Source of the DNA: Maricaulis sp017643475
Lineage (GTDB): Bacteria; Pseudomonadota; Alphaproteobacteria; Caulobacterales; Maricaulaceae
DNA length: 64,000 nucleotides
Direction of reading: 5' to 3'
NCBI RefSeq assembly: GCF_047123815.1
Contig: NZ_CP138920.1
Coordinates: 1,178,001-1,242,000 of the forward strand
The notes below the pieces were generated by a model. That model was not told the DNA's origin. It did no database searches and saw only the letters and a program-made list of their open reading frames with translations. Within the stretch, counting starts at the first letter, position 1, and each line of letters starts with the position of its first letter. Positions 35,192-43,381 of the stretch are shown in pieces. The position numbers and the translations under genes were made by a program.

Positions 35192-36085
35192 ATGAACGAC
35201 CGATCCCTGCTTGGAAGTGCCGGAGGCATGGTTTTCGCCGGCTCCCCGCTCGACCGTTGCGAAGTCCTGCGCCGGGACGAGGTCTTGCTGGCGGCTGAAG
35301 CCGAGAAACCGGAGGCGCGTATTCTTCACCTCCACCAGGGAGATCCCGAAGTCGATGATGACGGGCTGATCTGGCACCCGCTCGATCATGCGGCCAAACA
35401 GGATCCGGGCCGGATTTTCCTCGGCCAGCTGAACGGCCAACCCCTGTTTGCCCTGCCGGGTCCGATGAGCGGGCAACACATTCCTGCCCGCGCGGCAGCC
35501 ATGCAAATCCCGCATCAAGACGCGGCGATCTACGCGCAGGCGAAATCCGTGCTGGACTGGCATTACCGGCATCAATTCTGTGCACGCTGTGGAAGTCCGA
35601 CGAACATGGCAGCGGGCGGCGCAAAACGCGTTTGCCCCTCCTGCGAGACCGAGCATTTCCCGCGTGTGGACCCCGTCGTCATCATGCTGGCCCAGCATGA
35701 GGACCAGGTCCTGCTCGGCCGGCAAGCTAGCTGGCCGCCGGGTGTCTGGTCTGCCCTGGCAGGTTTTGTTGAGCCGGCCGAGACGCTGGAAGAAGCCTGT
35801 GCCCGGGAACTCTCGGAAGAGGCGGGCCTGGCTGTCGATATTGCCGCGACGCGCTATATCCTGTGCCAGCCCTGGCCTTTCCCCTCCTCATTGATGGTTG
35901 GCCTGCTGGCCCCGGCAACAAGCCCGGATCTGTCTGTCGATACCGAGGAGCTGGAAGCGGCGCGCTGGTTCAGCCGCGCCGATGTCATCGCCATGCTTGA
36001 CGGCAAACACCCGCACGCAGCCCTGCCGCCGTCCATCGCCATCGCGCGGCGACTTGTGGAGCTGTGGGCAGCGGAGAAGATCTAG
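35192..36085 (+). CDS. nudC: NAD+ diphosphatase (NADH pyrophosphatase) NudC
   Basis: 297 residues from ATG 35192 with GAGGAG upstream. There is an N-terminal domain (SPLDRCEVLRRDE), a zinc ribbon FCARCGSPTN...VCPSC, and the Nudix box spread over GFVEPAETLEEACAREL and SEEAGL. The NudC-specific QPWPFPSSLM follows. All Nudix residues are intact. The enzyme cleaves NADH to NMNH and AMP and can remove NAD caps from RNA. Confidence 0.96.
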   Translation: MNDRSLLGSAGGMVFAGSPLDRCEVLRRDEVLLAAEAEKPEARILHLHQGDPEVDDDGLIWHPLDHAAKQDPGRIFLGQLNGQPLFALPGPMSGQHIPARAAAMQIPHQDAAIYAQAKSVLDWHYRHQFCARCGSPTNMAAGGAKRVCPSCETEHFPRVDPVVIMLAQHEDQVLLGRQASWPPGVWSALAGFVEPAETLEEACARELSEEAGLAVDIAATRYILCQPWPFPSSLMVGLLAPATSPDLSVDTEELEAARWFSRADVIAMLDGKHPHAALPPSIAIARRLVELWAAEKI

Positions 36086-36090
36086 CCCAA

Positions 36091-36117
36091 CAAAAAGGGG
36101 CCGACGAACCGGCCCCT
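36091..36117 (-). terminator. Rho-independent terminator between nudC and the AhpD-like gene
   Basis: AGGGGCCG and CGGCCCCT form an 8-bp stem around a 6-base loop; on the minus strand it is followed by a T5 run. It terminates the AhpD-like gene and lies just past the nudC stop. Confidence 0.8.
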
Positions 36118-36136
36118 GAGGCGGAGGGAGGAGGAA

Positions 36137-36709
36137 CTAGTCTGCGTGCTGCAGGATCGGCTTGGACCATTTCATGGCCTCGAACGCGTCATCCAGCTTC
36201 GTTTCCGCGATATGGTTGGTGTAGTTGGATAGCGTCTTCAGTGTCACGCCCGTGACCACGTCGAGAATATTGGCCTTGGTAAAGCCGGCCTCCATGAAGG
36301 GCTCGACATCGGAGTTCTCCACCAGGCCGCGCTGGCGCACGACAGCGATGGTGAAACGGCGCAGCGCCTCCAGGCGCATGTCTTCCTCGATTTCACGGCC
36401 TTCGCGGATGGCCAGAAGGATCTCCCGATCCAGTCCCACGCTCAGCGACACAGTCGAGTGTGCAGCCATGCAGTAATCACAGTTGTTCTCGTAGCTGGTC
36501 GTCAGCAGGACAACCTGTTGCTCGATCGGCGTCAGGCTGGTCTGGCCGTAGACCGCCGACAGGGTGGTGTAGGCTTCAAGCGCGGACGGGGAGGCCGCAA
36601 GCTCACCCATTAGATTCGGGATGAAGCCGTATTTGGACTTCACCGAACGCAGTGTTGCCTTGGCTTCTGCCGGCGCGTTGGTGTCGTCGAAGATGGTGAA
36701 TTTGGTCAA
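36137..36709 (-). CDS. Carboxymuconolactone decarboxylase/AhpD-like protein
   Basis: 190 residues, with a TTG start (MTKFTIFDDTN) after an AAAGGG RBS. The AhpD fold motif ENNCDYCMAAHSTVS contains the redox CxxC and the adjacent His. The N-terminal SVKSKYGFIPNLMGELAASP is typical of the 'peroxidase-related' subgroup. It probably reduces peroxides through the CxxC pair, but some family members have other roles. It stands alone with its own terminator. Confidence 0.88.
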   Translation of the reverse strand: MTKFTIFDDTNAPAEAKATLRSVKSKYGFIPNLMGELAASPSALEAYTTLSAVYGQTSLTPIEQQVVLLTTSYENNCDYCMAAHSTVSLSVGLDREILLAIREGREIEEDMRLEALRRFTIAVVRQRGLVENSDVEPFMEAGFTKANILDVVTGVTLKTLSNYTNHIAETKLDDAFEAMKWSKPILQHAD

Positions 36710-37008
36710 GTTTTCGCCCTTTCCTGTATCAACAAGCGGATAATCCGCCTGAACGAGGCGCCGGGGTGGCGCACGGGCTCAGGGGGGATACCGCGTCGGC
36801 AGGGCGAACAGCCATTGCCGAACTTAACGGCAACTCACTCAGGCTACGCTTTTGCGGGGCAGGTTGTTTGGGAGGGAAGGCCAACATGTTCCGCTACGCA
36901 ACCATAACACAACCACAACCCGGCTCCGAGTCCTCCAGCAAATGAAAAAGAAAACCGGAGCCCCCGCATGAGGAGAGCTCCGGTCGATAACACGTATGAC
37001 CTGAAGGC
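36710..37008. other. Intergenic region between AhpD-like gene and the beta-barrel array
   Basis: About 300 bp. It holds the promoter side of the AhpD-like gene and, at 36951-36984, the terminator of the first barrel gene. No credible reading frame or RNA is visible. Confidence 0.6.
36951..36984 (-). terminator. Terminator of first outer-membrane beta-barrel gene
   Basis: ACCGGAGC (36954-36961) pairs with GCTCCGGT (36977-36984), and on the minus strand a T-rich tract follows. It lies about 25 bases past the stop at 37009. Confidence 0.75.
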
Positions 37009-37518
37009 CTAGCCGCCAAACCGGCGAACATAGGTCAGACCCAGCACGTTCGCGCTGTCGTCATAGTCGATATAAGTATAGTCCAGACGGATGGAGTTGC
37101 GATCGTCAAAATCGAACTCGGCACCCACGCCCGCGGCCAGCGCGCCGTCGTCACCGGACGCATTGAACCCGGCCAGATTAGCCTCGACTTCCGAGTGGTA
37201 GTAACCGACGCGGCCAAAGACATTGAAACCGTCAGTCCCGGTGCGGGCGACAGCAAAGGCGCCAACCCCGTAATTGAACTCGACATTCACCGGTGTGTTG
37301 GCAATCGTGACGGTGTCATCATCGAAACCGAAATTCAGCTGTCCTTCGACGCCGAAATTCTCGTTGAAGAAATAGCCGCCGCGCAGAACGATGGTATCGA
37401 AGTCTGCGGTCTCGAAATCAAACCGCTCGTAACCACCGGAGAAGTTGAACTCCTGGGCAGAGGACGACGCGGAAAGTGCCAGCAGGGCAGCGCTGGCGGC
37501 AAAAAGGGTACGCAACAT
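37009..37518 (-). CDS. Outer membrane beta-barrel protein, tandem paralog 1
   Basis: 169 residues. Signal peptide MLRTLFAASAALLALSASSS, cut after AQ. The mature part alternates hydrophobic and polar residues, fitting an 8-strand OmpA/OmpW-like barrel: FNFSGGYERFDFE, TIVLRGGYFFNENFGVEG, and a final strand LGLTYVRRFGG. It has no periplasmic domain. Two paralogs follow in tandem upstream on the same strand, each with its own promoter space and hairpin. The C-terminus ends in GG and not the usual aromatic residue. Function unknown: porin-like, adhesive or surface. Confidence 0.78.
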   Translation of the reverse strand: MLRTLFAASAALLALSASSSAQEFNFSGGYERFDFETADFDTIVLRGGYFFNENFGVEGQLNFGFDDDTVTIANTPVNVEFNYGVGAFAVARTGTDGFNVFGRVGYYHSEVEANLAGFNASGDDGALAAGVGAEFDFDDRNSIRLDYTYIDYDDSANVLGLTYVRRFGG

Positions 37519-37697
37519 GTTTAGCTACTCGCCTGTGTAAGAAAGTCCCTCGCTCTTACCCGGCCAATCTGACGACTAATCCTCTGCATCGCAACGGCTT
37601 TTCGGTTCATCTGCATTACGTTTCCGCTAGGTAGATGAGCGCTGGATGAACACGCTCCCCGCAAACGCGAAATGCCTGGGCGACCACCTGCGCAAAC

Positions 37698-37723
37698 AAA
37701 AAAAGCGGCCCCGACGGGACCGC
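37698..37723 (-). terminator. Terminator of second beta-barrel gene
   Basis: GCGGCCCC pairs with GGGACCGC (one mismatch) around a 3-base loop; on the minus strand it is followed by a run of seven T. Confidence 0.7.
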
Positions 37724-37749
37724 CCTTTCCAGACCGGATGGTCAAACGC

Positions 37750-38259
37750 TTAGCCACCGAGGCGGCGAACGTAGGAAATGCCAAAAATGCTGACGCTGTC
37801 GTCAAAGTCGGCATAGGTGTAGTCGAGGCGCACGCCATTGCGCTCGTCGAGATACCACTCGGCGGCAACGCCAGCAGCCAGCGCGCCATCATCTTCGCTT
37901 TCGGAAAAGCCAGCAACATCAGCTTCGATGTCAGTATGGACATAGCCGAGACGTCCGAGCAGGTTGAAACCTTCGCCACCGGTGCGCGCAACTGCAAAAA
38001 CGCCAGCACCCCAGTTCTGCGACACGTCAACATCGGTGCCGAGGAAACGCACGGTGTCGTCACCAACACCGATATTCAGCTGGCCTTCAACGCCAAAAGT
38101 CTCATTGAAGAAGTGAGCACCGCGGAAGGCAACAGAGTCCAGCGACAGACCGTCAAAGTCGGCACGCTCGACACCCACAGATATAGTGCTGTCCTGAGCA
38201 AAGGCACCAGCAGACAGGGCTACAACAGCTGCTGACGCAGCAACAATAGAACGAAGCAT
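37750..38259 (-). CDS. Outer membrane beta-barrel protein, tandem paralog 2
   Basis: 169 residues, same architecture as its two neighbours. Signal peptide MLRSIVAASAAVVALSAGAF, cut after AQ. Shared features: ERADFDGLSLDSVAFRGAHF, FNETFGVEGQLNIGVGDDTV, and the end GISYVRRLGG. Differences cluster in the loop segments, e.g. DISQNWG replaced by VNFEYG in the sister. This is what surface-exposed loops under diversifying pressure would look like. It has its own downstream hairpin, so it is probably a separate transcription unit. Confidence 0.78.
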   Translation of the reverse strand: MLRSIVAASAAVVALSAGAFAQDSTISVGVERADFDGLSLDSVAFRGAHFFNETFGVEGQLNIGVGDDTVRFLGTDVDVSQNWGAGVFAVARTGGEGFNLLGRLGYVHTDIEADVAGFSESEDDGALAAGVAAEWYLDERNGVRLDYTYADFDDSVSIFGISYVRRLGG

Positions 38260-38396
38260 TAGTTTTCTCGCAACTTACTAGATAAACGGGCACTCATCCC
38301 CCGAGTGCTGGGCGGAACCTGCCCGCGCGCTTGCGTGTGCGCAATGCTTTTCCGGCAGGCTGATCACTTTACCAACTATTAGTTGCAAATATACTA

Positions 38397-38424
38397 CAGG
38401 CCACACCCAACTGGGTACGGCCTG
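38397..38424 (-). terminator. Hairpin downstream of third beta-barrel gene
   Basis: CAGGCC/GGCCTG with an inner ACCCA/TGGGT stem. It lies about 30 bases beyond the stop at 38451. The T-tract is weak, so it is a probable terminator only. Confidence 0.5.
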
Positions 38425-38450
38425 CAGGTACGCGTACAAATGAATTCGGC

Positions 38451-38963
38451 CTAGCCGCCGAAACGACGAACGTAGGAAATACCGTAGAAATTCGCGCTGT
38501 CTTCATAGTCCGCCCAGGTGTAGTCGAAACGTACGCCATTGCGATCATCAAAGAAGAACTCGGCACCAACGCCAGCTGCAAAAGCTCCGTCATCTTCAGA
38601 CACGGTGATGCCGGCGGCATCTGCTTCCAGCTCGGCGTGGACATAACCCAGACGGCCGAAAAGGTTCAGGCCCTCATTGGTGTAGAGATTGGCAAAAGCG
38701 AATGCGCTAACGCCATAATCGAGGCTGATATCAGCGGTCACAACACCGAAATCGATAGATTCGTCATTGACGCCGAAATTCAGCTGGCCTTCCGCACCGA
38801 AGCGCTCGTTGAACATGTAACGGCCACGCAGAACGACAGTATCAAACTCGACGCCGTCGAAGTCGGCGCGGTCATAGCCGCCGGAGAAGGTGAAGTCCTG
38901 CGCCTGGGAAACCGACGCGAAAGAGAGTGCAGCCAGAGACGCTGCTACGATTGAACGTACCAT
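38451..38963 (-). CDS. Outer membrane beta-barrel protein, tandem paralog 3
   Basis: 170 residues. Signal peptide MVRSIVAASLAALSFASVSQ, cut after AQ. Strand motifs FTFSGGYDRADFDGVEFDT, VVLRGRYMFNERFGAEG and the end YGISYVRRFGG align with the other two copies. It seems the upstream member of the array in transcription order. The three copies share signal peptide, strand layout and length within one residue, so they arose by tandem duplication. Function not assignable beyond outer-membrane barrel. Confidence 0.78.
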   Translation of the reverse strand: MVRSIVAASLAALSFASVSQAQDFTFSGGYDRADFDGVEFDTVVLRGRYMFNERFGAEGQLNFGVNDESIDFGVVTADISLDYGVSAFAFANLYTNEGLNLFGRLGYVHAELEADAAGITVSEDDGAFAAGVGAEFFFDDRNGVRFDYTWADYEDSANFYGISYVRRFGG

Positions 38964-39228
38964 TGGTAATTACCTGTTATTTCGAAACATTCACGGCAGC
39001 TTGGGGGGAGGTGCGCCGCCGAATGACGGGTATTTGGGATAGACCGCGAGCAGGTGCAAGAGGGCCACTGCGAAAATTCTGCAGTTGCGTTCTCAAGCCC
39101 ATGACACCGGCCGAATTCAGGGCGCGGCTACATAACGCATGCAGTTGAACGCGCTAGCCTGTTGCTTCCCTGCTCAGTGCATGTCAAACACGGGCAAATT
39201 TCAGCTGTCTAATCAATTGGGGGCGTCC

Positions 39229-39837
39229 ATGGGCGATCTCTTCTGGAACAAGGTTGCGGGCGTACTGATCGGCGGTGTGCTGATCGTTATCGTAATCAAG
39301 GAACTCGGCCACATTCTCATCCCGTCGCACGCGGTAACGCTCGACGAGGAACACGTCGCCTATCCGGTCGACTGGGCGGCCATTGGAGGCGAAGGCGGCG
39401 GCGAAGCTGTTGTCGAGGAATCCGGCCCGGTCGATTACGGCCTGCTGCTGGCCGCCGCAGACCTGACCAATGGCGAACGCCAGTTCCGCCGCTGTGCCGG
39501 TTGCCATACGATTGAAGAAGGTGGCGCGTCTGTTCAAGGCCCGAACCTCTACGACATCGTGGGCAACGCCGTTGCCGCAAGAGCCGGCTTCTCCTACTCC
39601 GGCGCCCTGCCGGCCGGTGAGTGGAGCTATGAGAACCTCAATCTCTTCATCGAGAACCCGCGCGGTTACGCGCCGGGCACGGCGATGAACTTCAATGGCC
39701 TCGGCAATGAGGGACATCGTATCGACCTGATCGCCTATCTGCGCGCTCAGTCGAACAACCCGCAGCCGCTGCCGGCCCCGCTGCCCGCAGAAGCGCCTGC
39801 TGAAGACGCCGCAGCCGAAGAGGCTGGCGAGGAGTAG
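39229..39837 (+). CDS. Membrane-anchored cytochrome c (CycM/c552-like)
   Basis: 202 residues from ATG 39229 (MGDLFWNKVAG) with GGGGGC upstream; an in-frame ATG at 39181 would add 16 residues ahead of the anchor. One helix (about 8-25, VAGVLIGGVLIVIVI) anchors it. The class I heme site is RRCAGCHTIEEGG and the distal Met ligand is in PGTAMNF. A Pro/Ala/Glu-rich tail ends the protein. Proteins of this kind carry electrons between bc1 and aa3 oxidase in alphaproteobacteria. Followed by a strong terminator. Confidence 0.9.
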   Translation: MGDLFWNKVAGVLIGGVLIVIVIKELGHILIPSHAVTLDEEHVAYPVDWAAIGGEGGGEAVVEESGPVDYGLLLAAADLTNGERQFRRCAGCHTIEEGGASVQGPNLYDIVGNAVAARAGFSYSGALPAGEWSYENLNLFIENPRGYAPGTAMNFNGLGNEGHRIDLIAYLRAQSNNPQPLPAPLPAEAPAEDAAAEEAGEE

Positions 39838-39862
39838 CACTCCCCGCACCCTGTTCAAAAAG

Positions 39863-39890
39863 AACCCCGCTGGAAACAGCGGGGTTTTTT
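39863..39890 (+). terminator. Strong bidirectional terminator after cytochrome c
   Basis: AACCCCGCTG/CAGCGGGGTT around a GAAA loop, followed by T6 on the plus strand and by T5 on the minus strand. It separates the convergent cytochrome c and NlpC/P60 genes. Confidence 0.9.
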
Positions 39891-39909
39891 CTTGGCCGGG
39901 TTTTACGAT

Positions 39910-40764
39910 CTAGCGCGGCAGGCGCACTATGGTCCGCACCGGGTTTTCGGCTTCGCGAATGCGACGCTCGGCTTCTGCGAAAGGCTCCAGTGTCACATCC
40001 ATGGTGAAGGCATTGGCGTGCAGCAAATGCTCACTGTCGGTCAGGATACCGACGTGGCCGGACCAGAAGACAATATCACCTCGTACCCGCTCGACATCGG
40101 CGGTCACGTCGTCCCACATCTCCTTGAGAGCGGCTTCCTGCTGGTCGGCATCACGCGGCACGTCGATACCGGCAGCCATGAGCGCCATCTGCACTAGGCC
40201 GGAGCAGTCCAGCCCCAGGCTCTCCTTGCCGCCCCACAGATAGGGCGCGCCCAGATGGGCTTCCGCCACGGCGACAAAATCTCCGGCAAACTCGGTGAGA
40301 GGCGCTGTATGTTCAGTCGTGACCCAGCCGGCACCTCGAGCTTCAACGAACCGGCCTTCGACCACGCCTGCCGCGAAACGGGCATTCAGGTTCAATAGCG
40401 CGATTGGTGGTTTCTTGAAATTCGGTTCGGGAAAAAGATAGGTGCGCAGGGCTGTGATCTTGTGATCGGCCTTGAGCGTTTCACCGCTCAGCGCGCCGGC
40501 CTCGACCCAGCCGACATATCCATCTGCCCGGGAAAATCCCCAGCACCAGCCTTCACGCTCTTCCAGGACCGCAAAGTCCTCACCGTAGAGCACCTGGTCG
40601 TCCATTCCGGCAGTGGCAGACGCATCACGGCGAATGGCAGCAGAGGGGAGAATGCAGCGGTGGTCAACCGGGTCGACATAGCGTTCGGCACTCACCCGGT
40701 CTTTCAGGAAACTTGCAGCGAGATCGGATCTGGCGGGCGTAAGGCGGCGATCCATTTCAGACAC
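39910..40764 (-). CDS. NlpC/P60 family cysteine peptidase (cell-wall hydrolase)
   Basis: 284 residues with a GTG start at 40764 (GGAGGAG about 9 bases upstream); ATG 40755 is the alternative. An N-terminal SH3-like region (VLYGEDFAVLEEREGWCWGF, DGYVGWVEAGAL) is followed by the C40 domain. The catalytic motif is YLWGGKESLGLDCSGLVQ (Cys), with His in WSGHVGILTD and the third residue in HLLHANAF. It should cleave peptide stems of peptidoglycan. No signal peptide is evident, so it may be a cytoplasmic recycling enzyme. The start lies inside the end of the MarR gene (61-base overlap). Confidence 0.87.
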   Translation of the reverse strand: MSEMDRRLTPARSDLAASFLKDRVSAERYVDPVDHRCILPSAAIRRDASATAGMDDQVLYGEDFAVLEEREGWCWGFSRADGYVGWVEAGALSGETLKADHKITALRTYLFPEPNFKKPPIALLNLNARFAAGVVEGRFVEARGAGWVTTEHTAPLTEFAGDFVAVAEAHLGAPYLWGGKESLGLDCSGLVQMALMAAGIDVPRDADQQEAALKEMWDDVTADVERVRGDIVFWSGHVGILTDSEHLLHANAFTMDVTLEPFAEAERRIREAENPVRTIVRLPR

Positions 40765-41105
40765 TTGACGCTCTCCTCCGCGTGGCTGGCGACGTTCTCG
40801 CCATAATCGTACAGGAAGACCGCCCCTTTGACAGTGCGGTGGACAGAGACATCCCGCTTGTCGTCACGATCCCGTTTGCGGCGGACAAAACCGTGCCCCT
40901 CCAACACATCAAGCGCGCGGGTAACAGCGGGTTTGGGCAAATCGAGACGGGTGGAGAGCTCGCGGATTGAATCCGCTTCCGATCGCATGAAAACAGACAG
41001 CAGAACAGCAAACTGGCGCGATGACAGGTCCACATCGCCAGTCCGGACAACTTCCGAACTGACGCGATGCAGTGTCTCCAGCGATGTCATGGCCGCTGAA
41101 GCCAT
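40704..41105 (-). CDS. MarR-family transcriptional regulator
   Basis: 133 residues from ATG 41105 (MASAAMTSLETLHRVS) with GGGAG about 9 bases upstream; a longer frame reaching into the peptidase gene is not credible. The winged helix has IRELSTRLDLPKPAVTRALD (recognition helix) and the wing VRRKRDRDDKRDVSVHRT with the conserved D-R pattern. Its end overlaps the NlpC/P60 start by about 60 bases, an unusually long same-strand overlap, and it is 35 bp downstream of the leucyl aminopeptidase gene. All three are probably one operon. Confidence 0.82.
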   Translation of the reverse strand: MASAAMTSLETLHRVSSEVVRTGDVDLSSRQFAVLLSVFMRSEADSIRELSTRLDLPKPAVTRALDVLEGHGFVRRKRDRDDKRDVSVHRTVKGAVFLYDYGENVASHAEESVKCLKWIAALRPPDPISLQVS

Positions 41106-41140
41106 GCGCCTACTCCCGTGAACAACCCTGTTCGTTTGGG

Positions 41141-42490
41141 TCAGTCTACGAAACGGTCCTTGAGCATTTGGTAAACGGCGCGTGTCGCCTGGATCTCGCC
41201 GCCCTTGGGGCGCCCCGGACGGGGTTTGGGATTCCACGCGAAAATGTCGAAATGCACCCATTTTGTCGTATCGACAAAATTGCGCAGGAAAAGCGCGGCA
41301 GTGATGGAGCCGGCAAAACCGCTGCCATCGGAATTGACCAGGTCGGAAATCTCGCCGTCCAGATAACGATCATACCCGTCCCACAGCGGCATGCGCCACA
41401 GCGGGTCATCAACCGTCTTGCCAGCGTCGGACAACGCCGCGGCCAGGTCTTCATCATCGGTATAGAAGGGCATGACTTCCGGACCGAGCGCTACGCGTGC
41501 AGCACCGGTCAGCGTTGCGAAATCAATGACCAGCTCCGGCTCGTCCTCACAAGCGCGGGTCAGCGCGTCACCCAGCACAAGGCGACCTTCGGCATCTGTA
41601 TTGTCGATCTCGACCTTGAGCCCCTTGCGCGAGGCGATGATATCGCCTGGACGGAAAGCACCGGCGGAGACAGCATTCTCGACAGCCGGGACCAGCAGAT
41701 GCAAACGCACCGGCAGGTCCGTCGCCATGATCATGTGCGCAAGGCCCATGGCATTGGCGCCGCCCCCCATATCCTTCTTCATCAGGCGCATGAATTTCGC
41801 CGCCTTGAGGTCGAGACCACCACTGTCGAAACACACACCCTTGCCGATCACCGAGACACGCGGATGGTCGGGATTGCCCCATTCCAGTTCCAGCAGGCGC
41901 GGCGCCTCGCCGGCCGCCCGGCCCACAGCGTGGATCATCGGATAATTCTGCTCGACGAGAGCATCGCCCTCGGTCACGCGCACCTGGGCATCGAACTGCC
42001 CGGCCAGATCGCGGAACGCCTGTTCCAGCCCGACCGGACCCATGTCCTGGGCCGGTGTGTTGACCAGGTTTCGCGTCAGTTCAGACGCATCCGCAATGGC
42101 GCAGACCGTCTCCGCATCGGCCTCGGACGGCAGGACCAGGTGCGCCGGCTCACGGTCGGCCGGCTTGTAGGTGGTGAACTTGTAGGCACCCAGACACCAG
42201 GCCACAGCGGCCAGTTCCGCATCCCACCCCTCCGGCAGGTATTCGATACGCCATTCACCTACCGGAAGTGACAGGGCGGCGGCACCCAGCGCGAACTCGC
42301 TCTTGCCATCACCGATACCAAACAGGGCTGCAACCTCCCCGCCCGGCAGCATGACAATTTCGCCTGGTTTTCCCTTGAAACGCTCGGCCACCGCTTCAGC
42401 GCCCAGCGCCGCGACGACCTCATCGCGATCCGCCTTGCTGACCAGGCGCAAGACACGGGCGTTTTCGGATTCGAGTGAGATGGCTGGCAT
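41141..42490 (-). CDS. Leucyl aminopeptidase family M17 (peptidase B-like)
   Basis: 449 residues from ATG 42490 (MPAISLESENARV). The catalytic motifs match M17: VIGKGVCFDSGGLDLKAAK (metal Lys and Asp), MKKDMGGGANAMG and NTDAEGRLVLGDAL (signature NTDAEGRL). The N-terminal PLUS-like domain precedes it. It is a cytoplasmic bimetal exopeptidase with broad N-terminal specificity. The operon continues to a MarR regulator and an NlpC/P60 peptidase, suggesting murein or peptide recycling. Confidence 0.95.
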   Translation of the reverse strand: MPAISLESENARVLRLVSKADRDEVVAALGAEAVAERFKGKPGEIVMLPGGEVAALFGIGDGKSEFALGAAALSLPVGEWRIEYLPEGWDAELAAVAWCLGAYKFTTYKPADREPAHLVLPSEADAETVCAIADASELTRNLVNTPAQDMGPVGLEQAFRDLAGQFDAQVRVTEGDALVEQNYPMIHAVGRAAGEAPRLLELEWGNPDHPRVSVIGKGVCFDSGGLDLKAAKFMRLMKKDMGGGANAMGLAHMIMATDLPVRLHLLVPAVENAVSAGAFRPGDIIASRKGLKVEIDNTDAEGRLVLGDALTRACEDEPELVIDFATLTGAARVALGPEVMPFYTDDEDLAAALSDAGKTVDDPLWRMPLWDGYDRYLDGEISDLVNSDGSGFAGSITAALFLRNFVDTTKWVHFDIFAWNPKPRPGRPKGGEIQATRAVYQMLKDRFVD

Positions 42491-42583
42491 GGCGTCCTCC
42501 CGGCCGGCATTTCGAAACAAGTTAACCCATTCTTGACCGGAGCGCGGCAAGTTCAAGTCGAACACTCAGCTAAAGGTGAGAAG

Positions 42584-43381
42584 ATGCGCGCCGCCCTCGT
42601 GACATGCCTTGTATCCGTAACCGCCCTGGCCGGTTGTGCGACGACGACGGCGCCGACCGAACAGGAACTGGCCCTGCGTGCTGAACTCGACGCCACCTCG
42701 ATCGTTCCGGCCACCCGTGCAGAGCGTGATGCCATTAGCAGCCAGGACCTGCTGACCCAGGCCGCCTTCTGGGCCGAGGCCTATGAGCTCAACCCGTCCG
42801 ATCGCGAGGCCTCGCTGGAACTGGCCAATGTACTGCGCCATATCGGCAATCCAGTGCGTTCAGCAGAAGTCTCCCGCCAAGCGCTGGCGCTCTATCCCGA
42901 TGACAGCGAACTGCTCATTGCCTACGGCACGGCCATGGCTGCCAGCGGACGCGGTGCCGCCGCCATCGAACCGCTGACCCGCGCCAGCCAGGCCAATCCG
43001 ACCGACTGGCGTACGCTGAACGTGCTGGGCGTTGCACTGGAACAGGCCGGTCAGAGCGACCGGGCTCAAACCACCCTGCGCGAAGCCATGCGTTACGCCC
43101 CCAGCGAACCCTCCGTCATGTCCAACCTGGCGATGTCCTACGCACTCTCCGGTGAGGCGGGAACAGCCGAGCGCCTGTTGCGCGAAGCCATGATCCGCCC
43201 GGGTGCCGATTCCACCGTTCGCCAGAACCTCGCGCTCGTGATGGCCCTCCAGGGGCGTTTCGACGAAGCGGAGGAAATGGCCCGCGTGGATGTGTCCCCG
43301 GAGATGGCGGAAGCCAACATGGCTTATATCCGCTCCATGCTGACCAGCCAGCGTCGCTATGATGCCGTCGCCGGCCGCTAG
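42584..43381 (+). CDS. TPR-repeat lipoprotein (TadD-like)
   Basis: 265 residues from ATG 42584 (MRAALVTCLVSVTALAGC); lipobox LAGC at Cys 18. The mature part is a solenoid of about five or six tetratricopeptide repeats, e.g. AYELNPSDREASLELANVLR, ALALYPDDSELLIAYGTAMA and AMRYAPSEPSVMSNLAMSYA. The ending RQNLALVMALQGRFDEAEEM with a short tail resembles Flp-pilus TadD/CpaO proteins. No other tad genes are near, so the pilus role is only a possibility. TPR lipoproteins scaffold envelope machines. A CtrA-like half-site pair lies about 60 bp upstream. Confidence 0.8.
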   Translation: MRAALVTCLVSVTALAGCATTTAPTEQELALRAELDATSIVPATRAERDAISSQDLLTQAAFWAEAYELNPSDREASLELANVLRHIGNPVRSAEVSRQALALYPDDSELLIAYGTAMAASGRGAAAIEPLTRASQANPTDWRTLNVLGVALEQAGQSDRAQTTLREAMRYAPSEPSVMSNLAMSYALSGEAGTAERLLREAMIRPGADSTVRQNLALVMALQGRFDEAEEMARVDVSPEMAEANMAYIRSMLTSQRRYDAVAGR

